Virus record (IMG/VR): IMGVR_UViG_3300020470_000025
Coordinates: 1-47,256 of that record
Origin: a virus
DNA length: 47,256 nt
Strand: one strand, 5' to 3'
Shown here piece after piece: positions 22,660-29,576 of the stretch. Position numbers and translations under genes: made by a program. How positions within the stretch are numbered: position 1 is the first letter of the stretch; every line of letters begins with the position of its first letter. Under the pieces are notes generated by a model that was given only the letters and a program-made list of their open reading frames with translations, was not told where the DNA came from and made no database searches.

Positions 22660-24249
22660 ATGTCAGCAAAAGAACGCTATGATTATTTATCAAGCGACCG
22701 TTCCCAGTTTCTAACAGAAGCGGAAGACGCATCGAAGCTCACCTTACCTTATCTAATCCGTGGTCATGAAGAGAATGCGAGAGGCATGAAGCAACTCAAA
22801 ACTCCATGGCAAAGTGTTGGAGCTAAAGGAGTGGTAGCCTTAGCATCAAAGCTATCGCTATCACTTGTACCACCTCAAACTAGTTTCTTCAAGTTACAAT
22901 TAGATGAGTCACAACTAGGGCAAGAGTTTCCACCGGAAGCTAAATCAGAACTAGACTTATCCTTTGCAAAGATAGAGCGTACCATTCTAGAATCTATAGC
23001 AGCTAGTGATGACCGTGTTGTCATTCATCAAGCTCTACAGCATCTAGTAGTAGGTGGTAATGCTTTAATTTTTATGGGTAAAGCAGGTCTGAAACTATTC
23101 CCGTTAAACCGTTATGTTGTAGAACGAGATGGTAACGGTCAAGTGATTGAAATAGTCACAAAAGAACGTATCAACAAAAAGTTAATAGAAAATTATCTAC
23201 CTAAAGAGATTAAAGAGTATGAGATGACAGACTCTGTTGTTGATGAAGGATCAGATTTAACTGGTAAAAATGAGTGCGATGTTTACACACATGTTACCAG
23301 AGAAAACAACAGATTTATATGGCATCAAGAAGTATATGGTAAGAGACTTAAGGGATCAGAAAGTAAAGCACCAGCCGATGCTACACCATGGTTGCCTCTA
23401 CGTTTTAACACAGTAGATGGTGAAGCCTATGGTCGTGGTAGAGTTGGTCAATTTATAGGAGATCTTAAGTCTTTAGAGGCACTCTCTCAGGCACTCGTAG
23501 AAGGCTCTGCAGCAGCTAGTAAAGTTGTTTTTGTAGTATCACCCTCAAGCACTACTAAACCACAGACGCTGGCCCAAGCAGGCAACGGAGCGATCGTTCA
23601 AGGCAGACCAGATGACATCGGTGTTATCCAAGTTGGCAAGACCGCTGATTTCCGAACTGCTTATGAGTTAATGAATCAGCTTGAGAAAAGATTAAGTGAA
23701 GCTTTCCTTGTTCTACAAGTAAGACAGTCAGAACGTACTACTGCACAAGAAGTACAGATGACACAGATGGAACTAGAACAACAGCTAGGTGGTCTATTTG
23801 GATTACTTACAGTTGAGTTCTTGGTACCATATCTAAATCGTAAACTCTCTGTATTCCAGAAGACAGGTGAGATACCACGTATACCTAAAGGTATTGTTAA
23901 ACCTATTATTGTAGCAGGTATTAACGCTTTAGGAAGAGGACAAGATGTACAAGCTTTGGGTTCCTTCTTGACTACTATTGCACAGACAATGGGTCCAGAA
24001 GCTATCCAACAGTATATTAATCCTGATGAAGTTATTAAGCGCCTTGCTGCTGCTCAAGGTATTGACGTTCTTAATCTCGTTAAGAGTGTTCAAGAGATAC
24101 AGCAAGAACAGCAACAACAAATGGCTCAGGCTGCTGAGATGGAAGCTATTAAAGGGACACCTAACTTAATGAAGGCTCCTATGCTTGACCCATCTAAGAA
24201 CCCTCAACTTGGAGCACAACAACCAACAGAAGGACCACCACCAGAGTAA
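22660..24249 (+). CDS. Portal / head-tail connector protein (T7 gp8-like)
   Basis: Forms the dodecameric ring at the packaging vertex. A 529-residue protein (T7 gp8 is 536). N-terminus KERYDYLSSDRSQFLTEAED and TPWQSVGAKGVVALASKLSLSLVP are typical of podoviral collar proteins; the C-terminal region is a long Gln-rich helix (VQEIQQEQQQQMAQ) as expected for the barrel. It is followed three bases later by the scaffold gene. Confidence 0.93.
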   Translation: MSAKERYDYLSSDRSQFLTEAEDASKLTLPYLIRGHEENARGMKQLKTPWQSVGAKGVVALASKLSLSLVPPQTSFFKLQLDESQLGQEFPPEAKSELDLSFAKIERTILESIAASDDRVVIHQALQHLVVGGNALIFMGKAGLKLFPLNRYVVERDGNGQVIEIVTKERINKKLIENYLPKEIKEYEMTDSVVDEGSDLTGKNECDVYTHVTRENNRFIWHQEVYGKRLKGSESKAPADATPWLPLRFNTVDGEAYGRGRVGQFIGDLKSLEALSQALVEGSAAASKVVFVVSPSSTTKPQTLAQAGNGAIVQGRPDDIGVIQVGKTADFRTAYELMNQLEKRLSEAFLVLQVRQSERTTAQEVQMTQMELEQQLGGLFGLLTVEFLVPYLNRKLSVFQKTGEIPRIPKGIVKPIIVAGINALGRGQDVQALGSFLTTIAQTMGPEAIQQYINPDEVIKRLAAAQGIDVLNLVKSVQEIQQEQQQQMAQAAEMEAIKGTPNLMKAPMLDPSKNPQLGAQQPTEGPPPE

Positions 24250-24252
24250 ACA

Positions 24253-25035
24253 ATGGCAGAAACATTAACATTCGAACAGAAGAATGAAGTTACATCCGTA
24301 GATAATTTGTCTGCGGATGAACAAGACTCTCTCCAAGTAGGAGAGCAGATGCAAGAGGCGGAAGATACCCGCCTTGCAGGTAAATATGAAAATGCTCAAG
24401 AGCTAGAGAAAGCTTACATTGAGTTAGAAAAGAAATTAGGTGAGAAGAATACAGATTCGACACCTAAAGAGGAAGTAACTGAATCAGAACCAGAAGCTAA
24501 AGAGGAAGAAAAACCTACTGAGAGTACAGTTCTGGATGATTTATGGGAACAAGCTAACGATGGTAAGGGTGAGTATAAACAAGAGACCTTACAAGCGCTT
24601 AGTGAGATGTCACCTCAAGATCTAGCTAAGATGCACTTACAGTATCGAGCTGAGAATAGTCCTAGAGATCTATCTGAGAGTGATGTTCAGCAATTAAAAG
24701 GTCTTGTAGGTGGGGATGCTAACTATAGTAACATGCTTTCATGGGCTCAACAAAATCTGAATGAACAAGAAGTTAATATGTTCGATCAGGTTATGGAGAT
24801 GGGTAACCCATTAGCAGCATTCTTTGCAGTACGATCACTCGCTTACAGATACAACGATGCAATAGGTTTTGACGGAAAAATGGTAACAGGAACATCACCA
24901 AAAGAAAGCACAGATGTCTTCCGTAGCCAAGCTGAAGTAGTATCAGCTATGAGCGATAGAAGATATGAAGACGATCCTGCATATCGTAAGGATATAATGG
25001 ATAAACTATCACGTTCACCTGATGTGAACTTCTAA
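24253..25035 (+). CDS. Scaffolding / capsid assembly protein (T7 gp9-like)
   Basis: A 260-residue acidic protein (T7 gp9 about 307), rich in Glu/Lys/Gln, without cysteine, with a highly charged first 100 residues and helical remainder, typical of a scaffold that shapes the prohead and then leaves. Lies between portal and capsid as in T7, with only accessory genes inserted before the capsid. Confidence 0.88.
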   Translation: MAETLTFEQKNEVTSVDNLSADEQDSLQVGEQMQEAEDTRLAGKYENAQELEKAYIELEKKLGEKNTDSTPKEEVTESEPEAKEEEKPTESTVLDDLWEQANDGKGEYKQETLQALSEMSPQDLAKMHLQYRAENSPRDLSESDVQQLKGLVGGDANYSNMLSWAQQNLNEQEVNMFDQVMEMGNPLAAFFAVRSLAYRYNDAIGFDGKMVTGTSPKESTDVFRSQAEVVSAMSDRRYEDDPAYRKDIMDKLSRSPDVNF

Positions 25036-25037
25036 TT

Positions 25038-25565
25038 ATGTCAGCTTCGGAATTAGTAGAGAAGTCTTTCGTCCTCGATTTAATTGCTACTCATGATAAA
25101 CCTCTATTCAAAAGCGTACCAGCTTCTGGACCAAGAGGTGATCAACCTGCTAGCGAATTCCTTAAAAGATATATGAACAAAGGAGTCGAGGAACTATGGG
25201 AGACACAAAGAAAATTACAAGCATTCGGAAGGGAACCAAACCCAGATGATGCACCTTATAGACAACCACCACAACCTGGCGATCCTGATTATACACCACC
25301 GCCACCTCTACCTAAACCTAAGCCAGCTAGTTATACAACTGAGGATCCTAACCTAAGAATAAGGAAAGGTGGTATAGGTAAGGCTGATGATACGGATCCC
25401 GATATGAGATTTAGAATGCCTGTTGTAGAAGATCAAGGTTATCCAATCGATCCTAATATGCAGGTAGGTGACCCACATAATTATAAAAATAACTTCTACA
25501 AAGAACATCCTAAAGAACATTTAGATCAATTACCCCTTGATTGGGATAAACAGATTTTAATATGA
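25038..25565 (+). CDS. Proline-rich hypothetical protein upstream of psbA
   Basis: A 175-residue protein. A charged N-terminal helix is followed by a proline-rich centre ([16 protein letters not shown], about residues 88-105) and an acidic, Asp/Tyr/Asn-rich end. No domain recognised. Its stop overlaps the psbA start (ATGA), so D1 synthesis is probably coupled to translation of this gene. Confidence 0.75.
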   Translation: MSASELVEKSFVLDLIATHDKPLFKSVPASGPRGDQPASEFLKRYMNKGVEELWETQRKLQAFGREPNPDDAPYRQPPQPGDPDYTPPPPLPKPKPASYTTEDPNLRIRKGGIGKADDTDPDMRFRMPVVEDQGYPIDPNMQVGDPHNYKNNFYKEHPKEHLDQLPLDWDKQILI

Positions 25566-26593
25566 GCTCTATCACATTAGCACCCAGTCAGAATAATTGG
25601 AATCAGTTCTGCAAATGGGTAACAAGCACTGACAACAGACTATATGTAGGTTGGTTCGGTGTACTTATGATTCCATGTCTCATTACTGCAGCTACTTGTT
25701 TTATTATCGCTTTCATCGCAGCACCGCCTGTAGACATAGACGGGATAAGAGAACCAGTGGCTGGCTCACTACTCTATGGAAACAACATCATCTCAGGGGC
25801 CATCGTCCCGTCATCAAATGCTATCGGTCTTCACTTCTACCCAATCTGGGAAGCTGCAACCCTCGACGAGTGGTTGTATAACGGAGGACCATATCAACTT
25901 ATTGTATTCCACTTTCTCATCGGCATCGCAGCTTACATGGGACGACAATGGGAACTTAGTTATCGACTAGGGATGAGGCCTTGGATTTGTGTTGCTTACT
26001 CAGCGCCAGTTGCTGCATCATATGCAGTCTTCCTGGTATATCCTTTCGGACAAGGAAGTTTCTCTGACGGTATGCCGTTGGGGATCTCAGGAACGTTCAA
26101 CTTTATGTTTGTCTTTCAAGCGGAACATAATATCCTTATGCATCCTTTCCATATGTTGGGAGTTGCGGGGGTATTTGGTGGGGCTTTGTTCGCTGCTATG
26201 CACGGATCATTGGTCTCTAGTTCCATTGTTAAGGAAACAACAGAAACTGAATCACAAAATTATGGCTACAAGTTTGGTCAAGAAGAAGAGACCTATAACA
26301 TTGTAGCTGCACACGGATATTTTGGGAGGTTAATATTTCAATATGCGTCTTTCAATAATTCTCGTTCTCTTCATTTCTTTCTGGCTACTTTCCCCGTGGT
26401 ATGCATATGGCTTACCTCTATGGGAGTCAGTACTATGGCGTTTAACCTCAATGGTTTCAATTTTAACCAATCAATCCTCGATGCCTCCGGTCGTGTGGTC
26501 CCAACTTGGGCTGACGTACTCAACCGAGCTGACTTAGGTATGGAGGTTATGCATGAAAGGAACGCACACAACTTTCCATTGGACTTAGCATAA
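25562..26593 (+). CDS. psbA: Photosystem II D1 protein
   Basis: Replaces the photodamaged host D1 so that light energy continues to feed phage growth. A 343-residue protein with five membrane helices. Key residues (canonical numbers are one higher): Tyr160 in [12 protein letters not shown] (TyrZ), Asp169 (Mn cluster), His189 and His197, Gln129 (the Gln130, low-light form) and YASFNNSR with Ser264. C-terminal Mn ligands are [14 protein letters not shown]. The protein ends exactly at the Ala that CtpA normally exposes, so no C-terminal extension is made. Less AT-rich than neighbours, consistent with host origin. Location between scaffold and capsid matches P-SSP7-type phages. Confidence 0.99.
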   Translation: MSSITLAPSQNNWNQFCKWVTSTDNRLYVGWFGVLMIPCLITAATCFIIAFIAAPPVDIDGIREPVAGSLLYGNNIISGAIVPSSNAIGLHFYPIWEAATLDEWLYNGGPYQLIVFHFLIGIAAYMGRQWELSYRLGMRPWICVAYSAPVAASYAVFLVYPFGQGSFSDGMPLGISGTFNFMFVFQAEHNILMHPFHMLGVAGVFGGALFAAMHGSLVSSSIVKETTETESQNYGYKFGQEEETYNIVAAHGYFGRLIFQYASFNNSRSLHFFLATFPVVCIWLTSMGVSTMAFNLNGFNFNQSILDASGRVVPTWADVLNRADLGMEVMHERNAHNFPLDLA

Positions 26594-26721
26594 TGCCTAC
26601 AAAAAAAGAAATTTATGATAAACATAATAGAAGGGTTAATGCTGCTAGTGCAGTAAAAGGTAGTACAAAAATAAAAGTATTACTAGATGCTGCACAGATA
26701 TACAGACAGCTTAAAGTATAA
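26593..26721 (+). CDS. 42-residue basic protein after psbA
   Basis: TAATG overlap with the psbA stop. It encodes [18 protein letters not shown] and a helical KVLLDAAQIYRQLKV end. Not an hli protein (no chlorophyll-binding motif or membrane helix). Tight coupling to psbA supports translation. Function unknown. Confidence 0.6.
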   Translation: MPTKKEIYDKHNRRVNAASAVKGSTKIKVLLDAAQIYRQLKV

Positions 26722-26725
26722 CCAG

Positions 26726-26832
26726 GCGGCTCGGTAGTCGAACCAGTAGAAGCCACAGGCAGCCGCGTCCGTTCATTCCCAGTGGGAACGCATGAAACCA
26801 CATCATGGAACGGGGGTGTGGTACTATGGAGG
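26726..26832 (+). promoter_or_regulatory. Structured leader RNA with pseudoknot, glutamine-II (downstream-peptide)-like riboswitch candidate
   Basis: Upstream domain: GCGGCT (26726-26731) pairs with AGCCGC (26761-26766). Main domain: P1 CCGTTC (26769-26774) with GAACGG (26808-26813) encloses P2 TTCCC/GGGAA (26776-26780, 26784-26788) and P3 CATGA/TCATG (26791-26795, 26803-26807). The P3 loop ACCACA (26797-26802) is complementary to TGTGGT (26817-26822), a 6-bp pseudoknot. The ribosome site GGAGG (26828-26832) follows six bases later. CGTTCA, GGGAACGCATG and GGAACG recall the downstream-peptide/glutamine-II class, which precedes short YRG peptides in marine cyanobacteria and phages. Class assignment is from memory. 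Confidence 0.6.
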
Positions 26833-26838
26833 AATCCA

Positions 26839-26901
26839 ATGCAAGTAAAAAAGCAAAGAACCTACAAGTATCGCGGCGTGCCTTACACGAAACTTATTTA
26901 A
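26839..26901 (+). CDS. 20-residue YRG peptide (DUF4278-like)
   Basis: A 20-residue peptide with a basic start and the motif YKYRGVPY, ending TKLI. The YRG-V-x-Y motif marks DUF4278-type proteins, which include the cyanobacterial nitrogen regulator PirA. Start choice is supported by GGAGG seven bases upstream (26828-26832); the overlapping longer frame from 26805 lacks such a site and would start inside the leader structure. If real, this is close to a minimal YRG motif. Likely regulated by the structured leader. Confidence 0.65.
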   Translation: MQVKKQRTYKYRGVPYTKLI

Positions 26902-26910
26902 ATTACTTCA

Positions 26911-27273
26911 ATGAAAAGAATAGCCTTGATTCTGGCATCGGTATTTACGACAGCAGGCGCTGCTTACGCAGGCCCTTACGTCAACGTAGAGTCGAACGCC
27001 TCATACACAGGATCTGACTATAAGAATAGAACCACTGATTTCCATGTAGGATATGAGGGTGGTAATGATACCTTTGGATATTATATTCAAGGAGGACCAG
27101 CAGTAGTTGCAGCAGATGCAGTTGACACTGATACACAGATGTCAGGTAAAGTCGGTGCTGATGTAAGTGCTACTGACAAACTCTCCTTCTATGGAGAAAT
27201 TAGTGTACTTACTGTTGACGGTGATGCCGACAATGAGTGGGGTACTAAGATAGGTACAAAGTATACTTTCTAA
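26911..27273 (+). CDS. Small secreted beta-barrel-like (porin-like) protein
   Basis: A 120-residue protein with a Sec signal peptide (MKRIALILASVFTTAGAAYA, cleavage before GPYVNVE). The mature part alternates polar and aromatic residues in short strands separated by Gly/Asp turns (FHVGYEGG, FGYYIQGGP, KVGADVSAT, LSFYGEISV), and ends in Phe (GTKYTF) like outer-membrane proteins recognised by the BAM machinery. Such proteins occur in several marine cyanophages; the role is unknown, possibly altering the infected cell's outer membrane. Confidence 0.75.
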   Translation: MKRIALILASVFTTAGAAYAGPYVNVESNASYTGSDYKNRTTDFHVGYEGGNDTFGYYIQGGPAVVAADAVDTDTQMSGKVGADVSATDKLSFYGEISVLTVDGDADNEWGTKIGTKYTF

Positions 27274-27405
27274 ATGAAATACTTAGAGTCCCCATGGTCG
27301 GTAGTTTTTCTTCTATTGGGATTCTTTGTATTTGTGGAGTCCCTACATATGTTTGAACATAAGCATTGTAGGGATTGTCCACTTTGTCAAATTGAAGAAT
27401 ACTAA
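27274..27405 (+). CDS. 43-residue membrane protein with CxxCxxC
   Basis: ATG directly follows the preceding stop. One membrane span (about residues 9-25, VVFLLLGFFVFVESL) is followed by a short HMFEHKHCRDCPLCQ segment with three cysteines spaced CxxCxxC and four nearby histidines, a possible metal-binding site. Shares a TAATG junction with the next gene. Confidence 0.6.
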   Translation: MKYLESPWSVVFLLLGFFVFVESLHMFEHKHCRDCPLCQIEEY

Positions 27406-27575
27406 TGGCACATCAAAGTTCAGCCATGCGAGCAAGCATGACTAGTTTAAGGTTTCAGAATTCTGAACCAGTAGATATTAAAGAACCTGTGGATACTATG
27501 CCACATGATTCCCAGCCTCCTGGTGTAGATGAAGAAACAGAACCTCAATCTTTAGAAGAAGCTCTAACAGGTTGA
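27405..27575 (+). CDS. 56-residue acidic protein sharing its first six residues with the capsid
   Basis: Starts MAHQSS, as does the major capsid protein 338 bases downstream, then diverges into a Met/Ser-rich stretch and an acidic, proline-containing tail (DEETEPQSLEEALTG). Function unknown. The shared start may reflect partial duplication or a common assembly signal. Confidence 0.6.
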   Translation: MAHQSSAMRASMTSLRFQNSEPVDIKEPVDTMPHDSQPPGVDEETEPQSLEEALTG

Positions 27576-27742
27576 GTAGGAGGGGGAGCACCTCAGAGTC
27601 GGACTCCCCTTTCATTGGCATTGGCCGGATACGTCCGATACCCTTTGCCGTCTAGACGGTGGGAAAGACCACAACGATTACAAATAGCGCAAAAAATTTT
27701 CAGCTGAAGAAATTATATAAACTTTTATTTTTACATTAAACA
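27576..27742 (+). promoter_or_regulatory. Intergenic control region upstream of the capsid gene
   Basis: Holds GGGGAG (27583-27588) pairing with CTCCCC (27604-27609) followed by TTT (a terminator-like hairpin), a small CGGA/TCCG hairpin (27626-27637), the perfect 12-base palindrome CCGTCTAGACGG (27648-27659), and an AT-rich stretch before the capsid ATG. This is where T7 has its strongest promoter; no sequence match to a known phage promoter is visible. Confidence 0.5.
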
Positions 27743-28885
27743 ATGGCTCATCAGAGTTCTGATCTTACCACCAAGCTTACCAGGCCGGGTGCCGATAATG
27801 GTGGTAACGATCCCAGAGCGCTGTACCTAAAGCTGTTTAGTGGAGAGATGTTCAAAGGTTTCCAGCATAATGCAATTGCTAGAGACTTGGTTATGAGGCG
27901 TACCTTGAAGAACGGCAGCTCACTGCAGTTCATCTATACAGGACGCACAACCGCTGAGTATCATACTCCAGGAAACGCTATCTTAGGTAACACAGACGGC
28001 GCACCTCCAGTAGCACAGAAGACTATCACTGTAGACGATCTATTGATCTCCAGTGCCTTCGTGTATGAACTGGATGAAACACTTGCACACTACGAATTAC
28101 GTGGTGAAATCTCTAGAAAGATTGGATATGCTCTCGCAGAGAAGTATGACCGTTTGATCTTTAGAGCAGTCACTCGTGCAGCTCGTAAAGCAAGTCCAAT
28201 TACTAAGGCTAACTTCCTAGAACCAGGCGGAACACAAATCCGTGTGGGAACAAGTACAGCAGATGATGCATATGATGCTACTAAATTAGTGGCAGCCTTC
28301 TATGATGCAGCTGCTGCACTAGATGAAAAAGGAGTAAGTACTGAAGGACGTGTAGGTGTACTAAACCCAAGACAATACTATGAACTCATCCAACAAGTGG
28401 GTGACAATGGTCTTGTAAACCGTGATGAGCAAGGTTCTTCACGTCAGAGAGGAAATGGAATCGTTGAGATTGCAGGCATTAAGATCTACAAGTCAATGAA
28501 CATCCCATTCTTCGGAAAGTATGGTACTAAATATGGTTCTGCTGATGCTGAGACTCCAGGTGTAACCTCACCAGGTAACGTTGGCTCATTCGTTGGTGCT
28601 GCAGTAGAAGATGCTGCTAACGATGTATCCGGAATCAATAACGAGTACGGTGAAGAGACTGAGTTCAAGCATTCTTGCGGACTTATCTTCCAGAAGGAAG
28701 CCGCAGGTGTAGTAGAATCCATCGGACCTCAAGTTCAAGTAACAAGTGGTGATGTATCGGTAATCTACCAGGGAGATGTCATTCTAGGACGCCTCGCTAT
28801 GGGAGCCGACTATCTGAACCCAGCTTGTGCTGTGGAACTAGTTGCTGGTGCTGCTCCAGGCGCTACAGGTGCTGCTGAATTCTAA
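27743..28885 (+). CDS. Major capsid protein (T7 gp10-like)
   Basis: Main shell protein, 380 residues (T7 gp10A 345). The N-terminus has NDPRALYLKLFSGEMFKGF and the centre YTGRTTAEYHTPG; GVLNPRQYYELIQQ and the C-terminal GDVSVIYQGDVILGRLAMG are typical of the podoviral HK97-fold capsid family. No frameshift product is evident; the frame ends in a short Ala/Gly tail (GAAPGATGAAEF). Set off by an upstream control region and a downstream terminator, consistent with high independent expression. Confidence 0.96.
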   Translation: MAHQSSDLTTKLTRPGADNGGNDPRALYLKLFSGEMFKGFQHNAIARDLVMRRTLKNGSSLQFIYTGRTTAEYHTPGNAILGNTDGAPPVAQKTITVDDLLISSAFVYELDETLAHYELRGEISRKIGYALAEKYDRLIFRAVTRAARKASPITKANFLEPGGTQIRVGTSTADDAYDATKLVAAFYDAAAALDEKGVSTEGRVGVLNPRQYYELIQQVGDNGLVNRDEQGSSRQRGNGIVEIAGIKIYKSMNIPFFGKYGTKYGSADAETPGVTSPGNVGSFVGAAVEDAANDVSGINNEYGEETEFKHSCGLIFQKEAAGVVESIGPQVQVTSGDVSVIYQGDVILGRLAMGADYLNPACAVELVAGAAPGATGAAEF

Positions 28886-28908
28886 GTTATACTTATTAAC
28901 TTATATAT

Positions 28909-28934
28909 GGGGAGTTCTCACGCTCCCCTTTTTT
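28909..28934 (+). terminator. Rho-independent terminator after capsid (T7 T-phi position)
   Basis: GGGGAG (28909-28914) pairs with CTCCCC (28923-28928), followed by six T residues. The equivalent place in T7 holds the late terminator T-phi, directly after gene 10. Confidence 0.85.
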
Positions 28935-28946
28935 CTTATATTAATT

Positions 28947-29576
28947 ATGCCTTATCCAACCACAAACGCCACCTTAGAACTCCCAGCCGTAAACCAAATA
29001 CTGTCGTCCTGTGGTCAGGCTCCTGTAACCACTCTAGATCAAACCAACCCGGACGTTGCGATTGCCTATGATACGCTGTTACAGGTGTCACGGGAAGTAC
29101 AGGCAGAAGGCTGGACTTTCAATAAAGAATATCATTACAAAATGGCTAAGGACTCTAACAAAGAAGTCCCTATACCTAACAATGTTCTGCAAATTAAACT
29201 CACAGAAAATAGTGCTAATGCAGAATTTGATTGTGTCAGAAGAAACGGTAAATTATATGACAGACAACATCATACATATGACTTAGGTGATATATCAGGT
29301 GATGAAGTAGAATGTGATATAACATGGGAGTTTGACTGGGTAGATTTACCCGAACCAATACAGAATTTTATAGTATCTAGGGCTGCTGTATTCGTATCTC
29401 AAAGAATTGTAGGAGATACAAATCAGTATAATGCTCTACAACAACAAGAAGCTTTTGCTAGATCAACAGCATTAGAATATGAAACTCAACAAGGTCAATA
29501 TACTTTCTTTGGACACCCTCAAGGACAGCAAAATTATTACCAAAGTTACCAACCTTACCAAGCACTTAGAAGATAA
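28947..29576 (+). CDS. Tail tubular protein A (T7 gp11-like)
   Basis: Gatekeeper ring joining portal to tail nozzle. Start at ATG 28947 (MPYPTTNATLELPAVNQ), just after the terminator; upstream in-frame codons lie inside the capsid gene and hairpin. Length 209 (T7 196). Motifs ILSSCGQAPVTTLDQTNPDVAIA and EVQAEGWTFN are typical of the family. TAATG overlap with the next gene. Confidence 0.93.
   Translation: MPYPTTNATLELPAVNQILSSCGQAPVTTLDQTNPDVAIAYDTLLQVSREVQAEGWTFNKEYHYKMAKDSNKEVPIPNNVLQIKLTENSANAEFDCVRRNGKLYDRQHHTYDLGDISGDEVECDITWEFDWVDLPEPIQNFIVSRAAVFVSQRIVGDTNQYNALQQQEAFARSTALEYETQQGQYTFFGHPQGQQNYYQSYQPYQALRR

Noticed and set aside
26805-27017. 70-residue ORF across the leader RNA and YRG peptide
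   Set aside because: It begins within the structured RNA, has no ribosome site and conflicts with the well-supported genes at 26839 and 26911.
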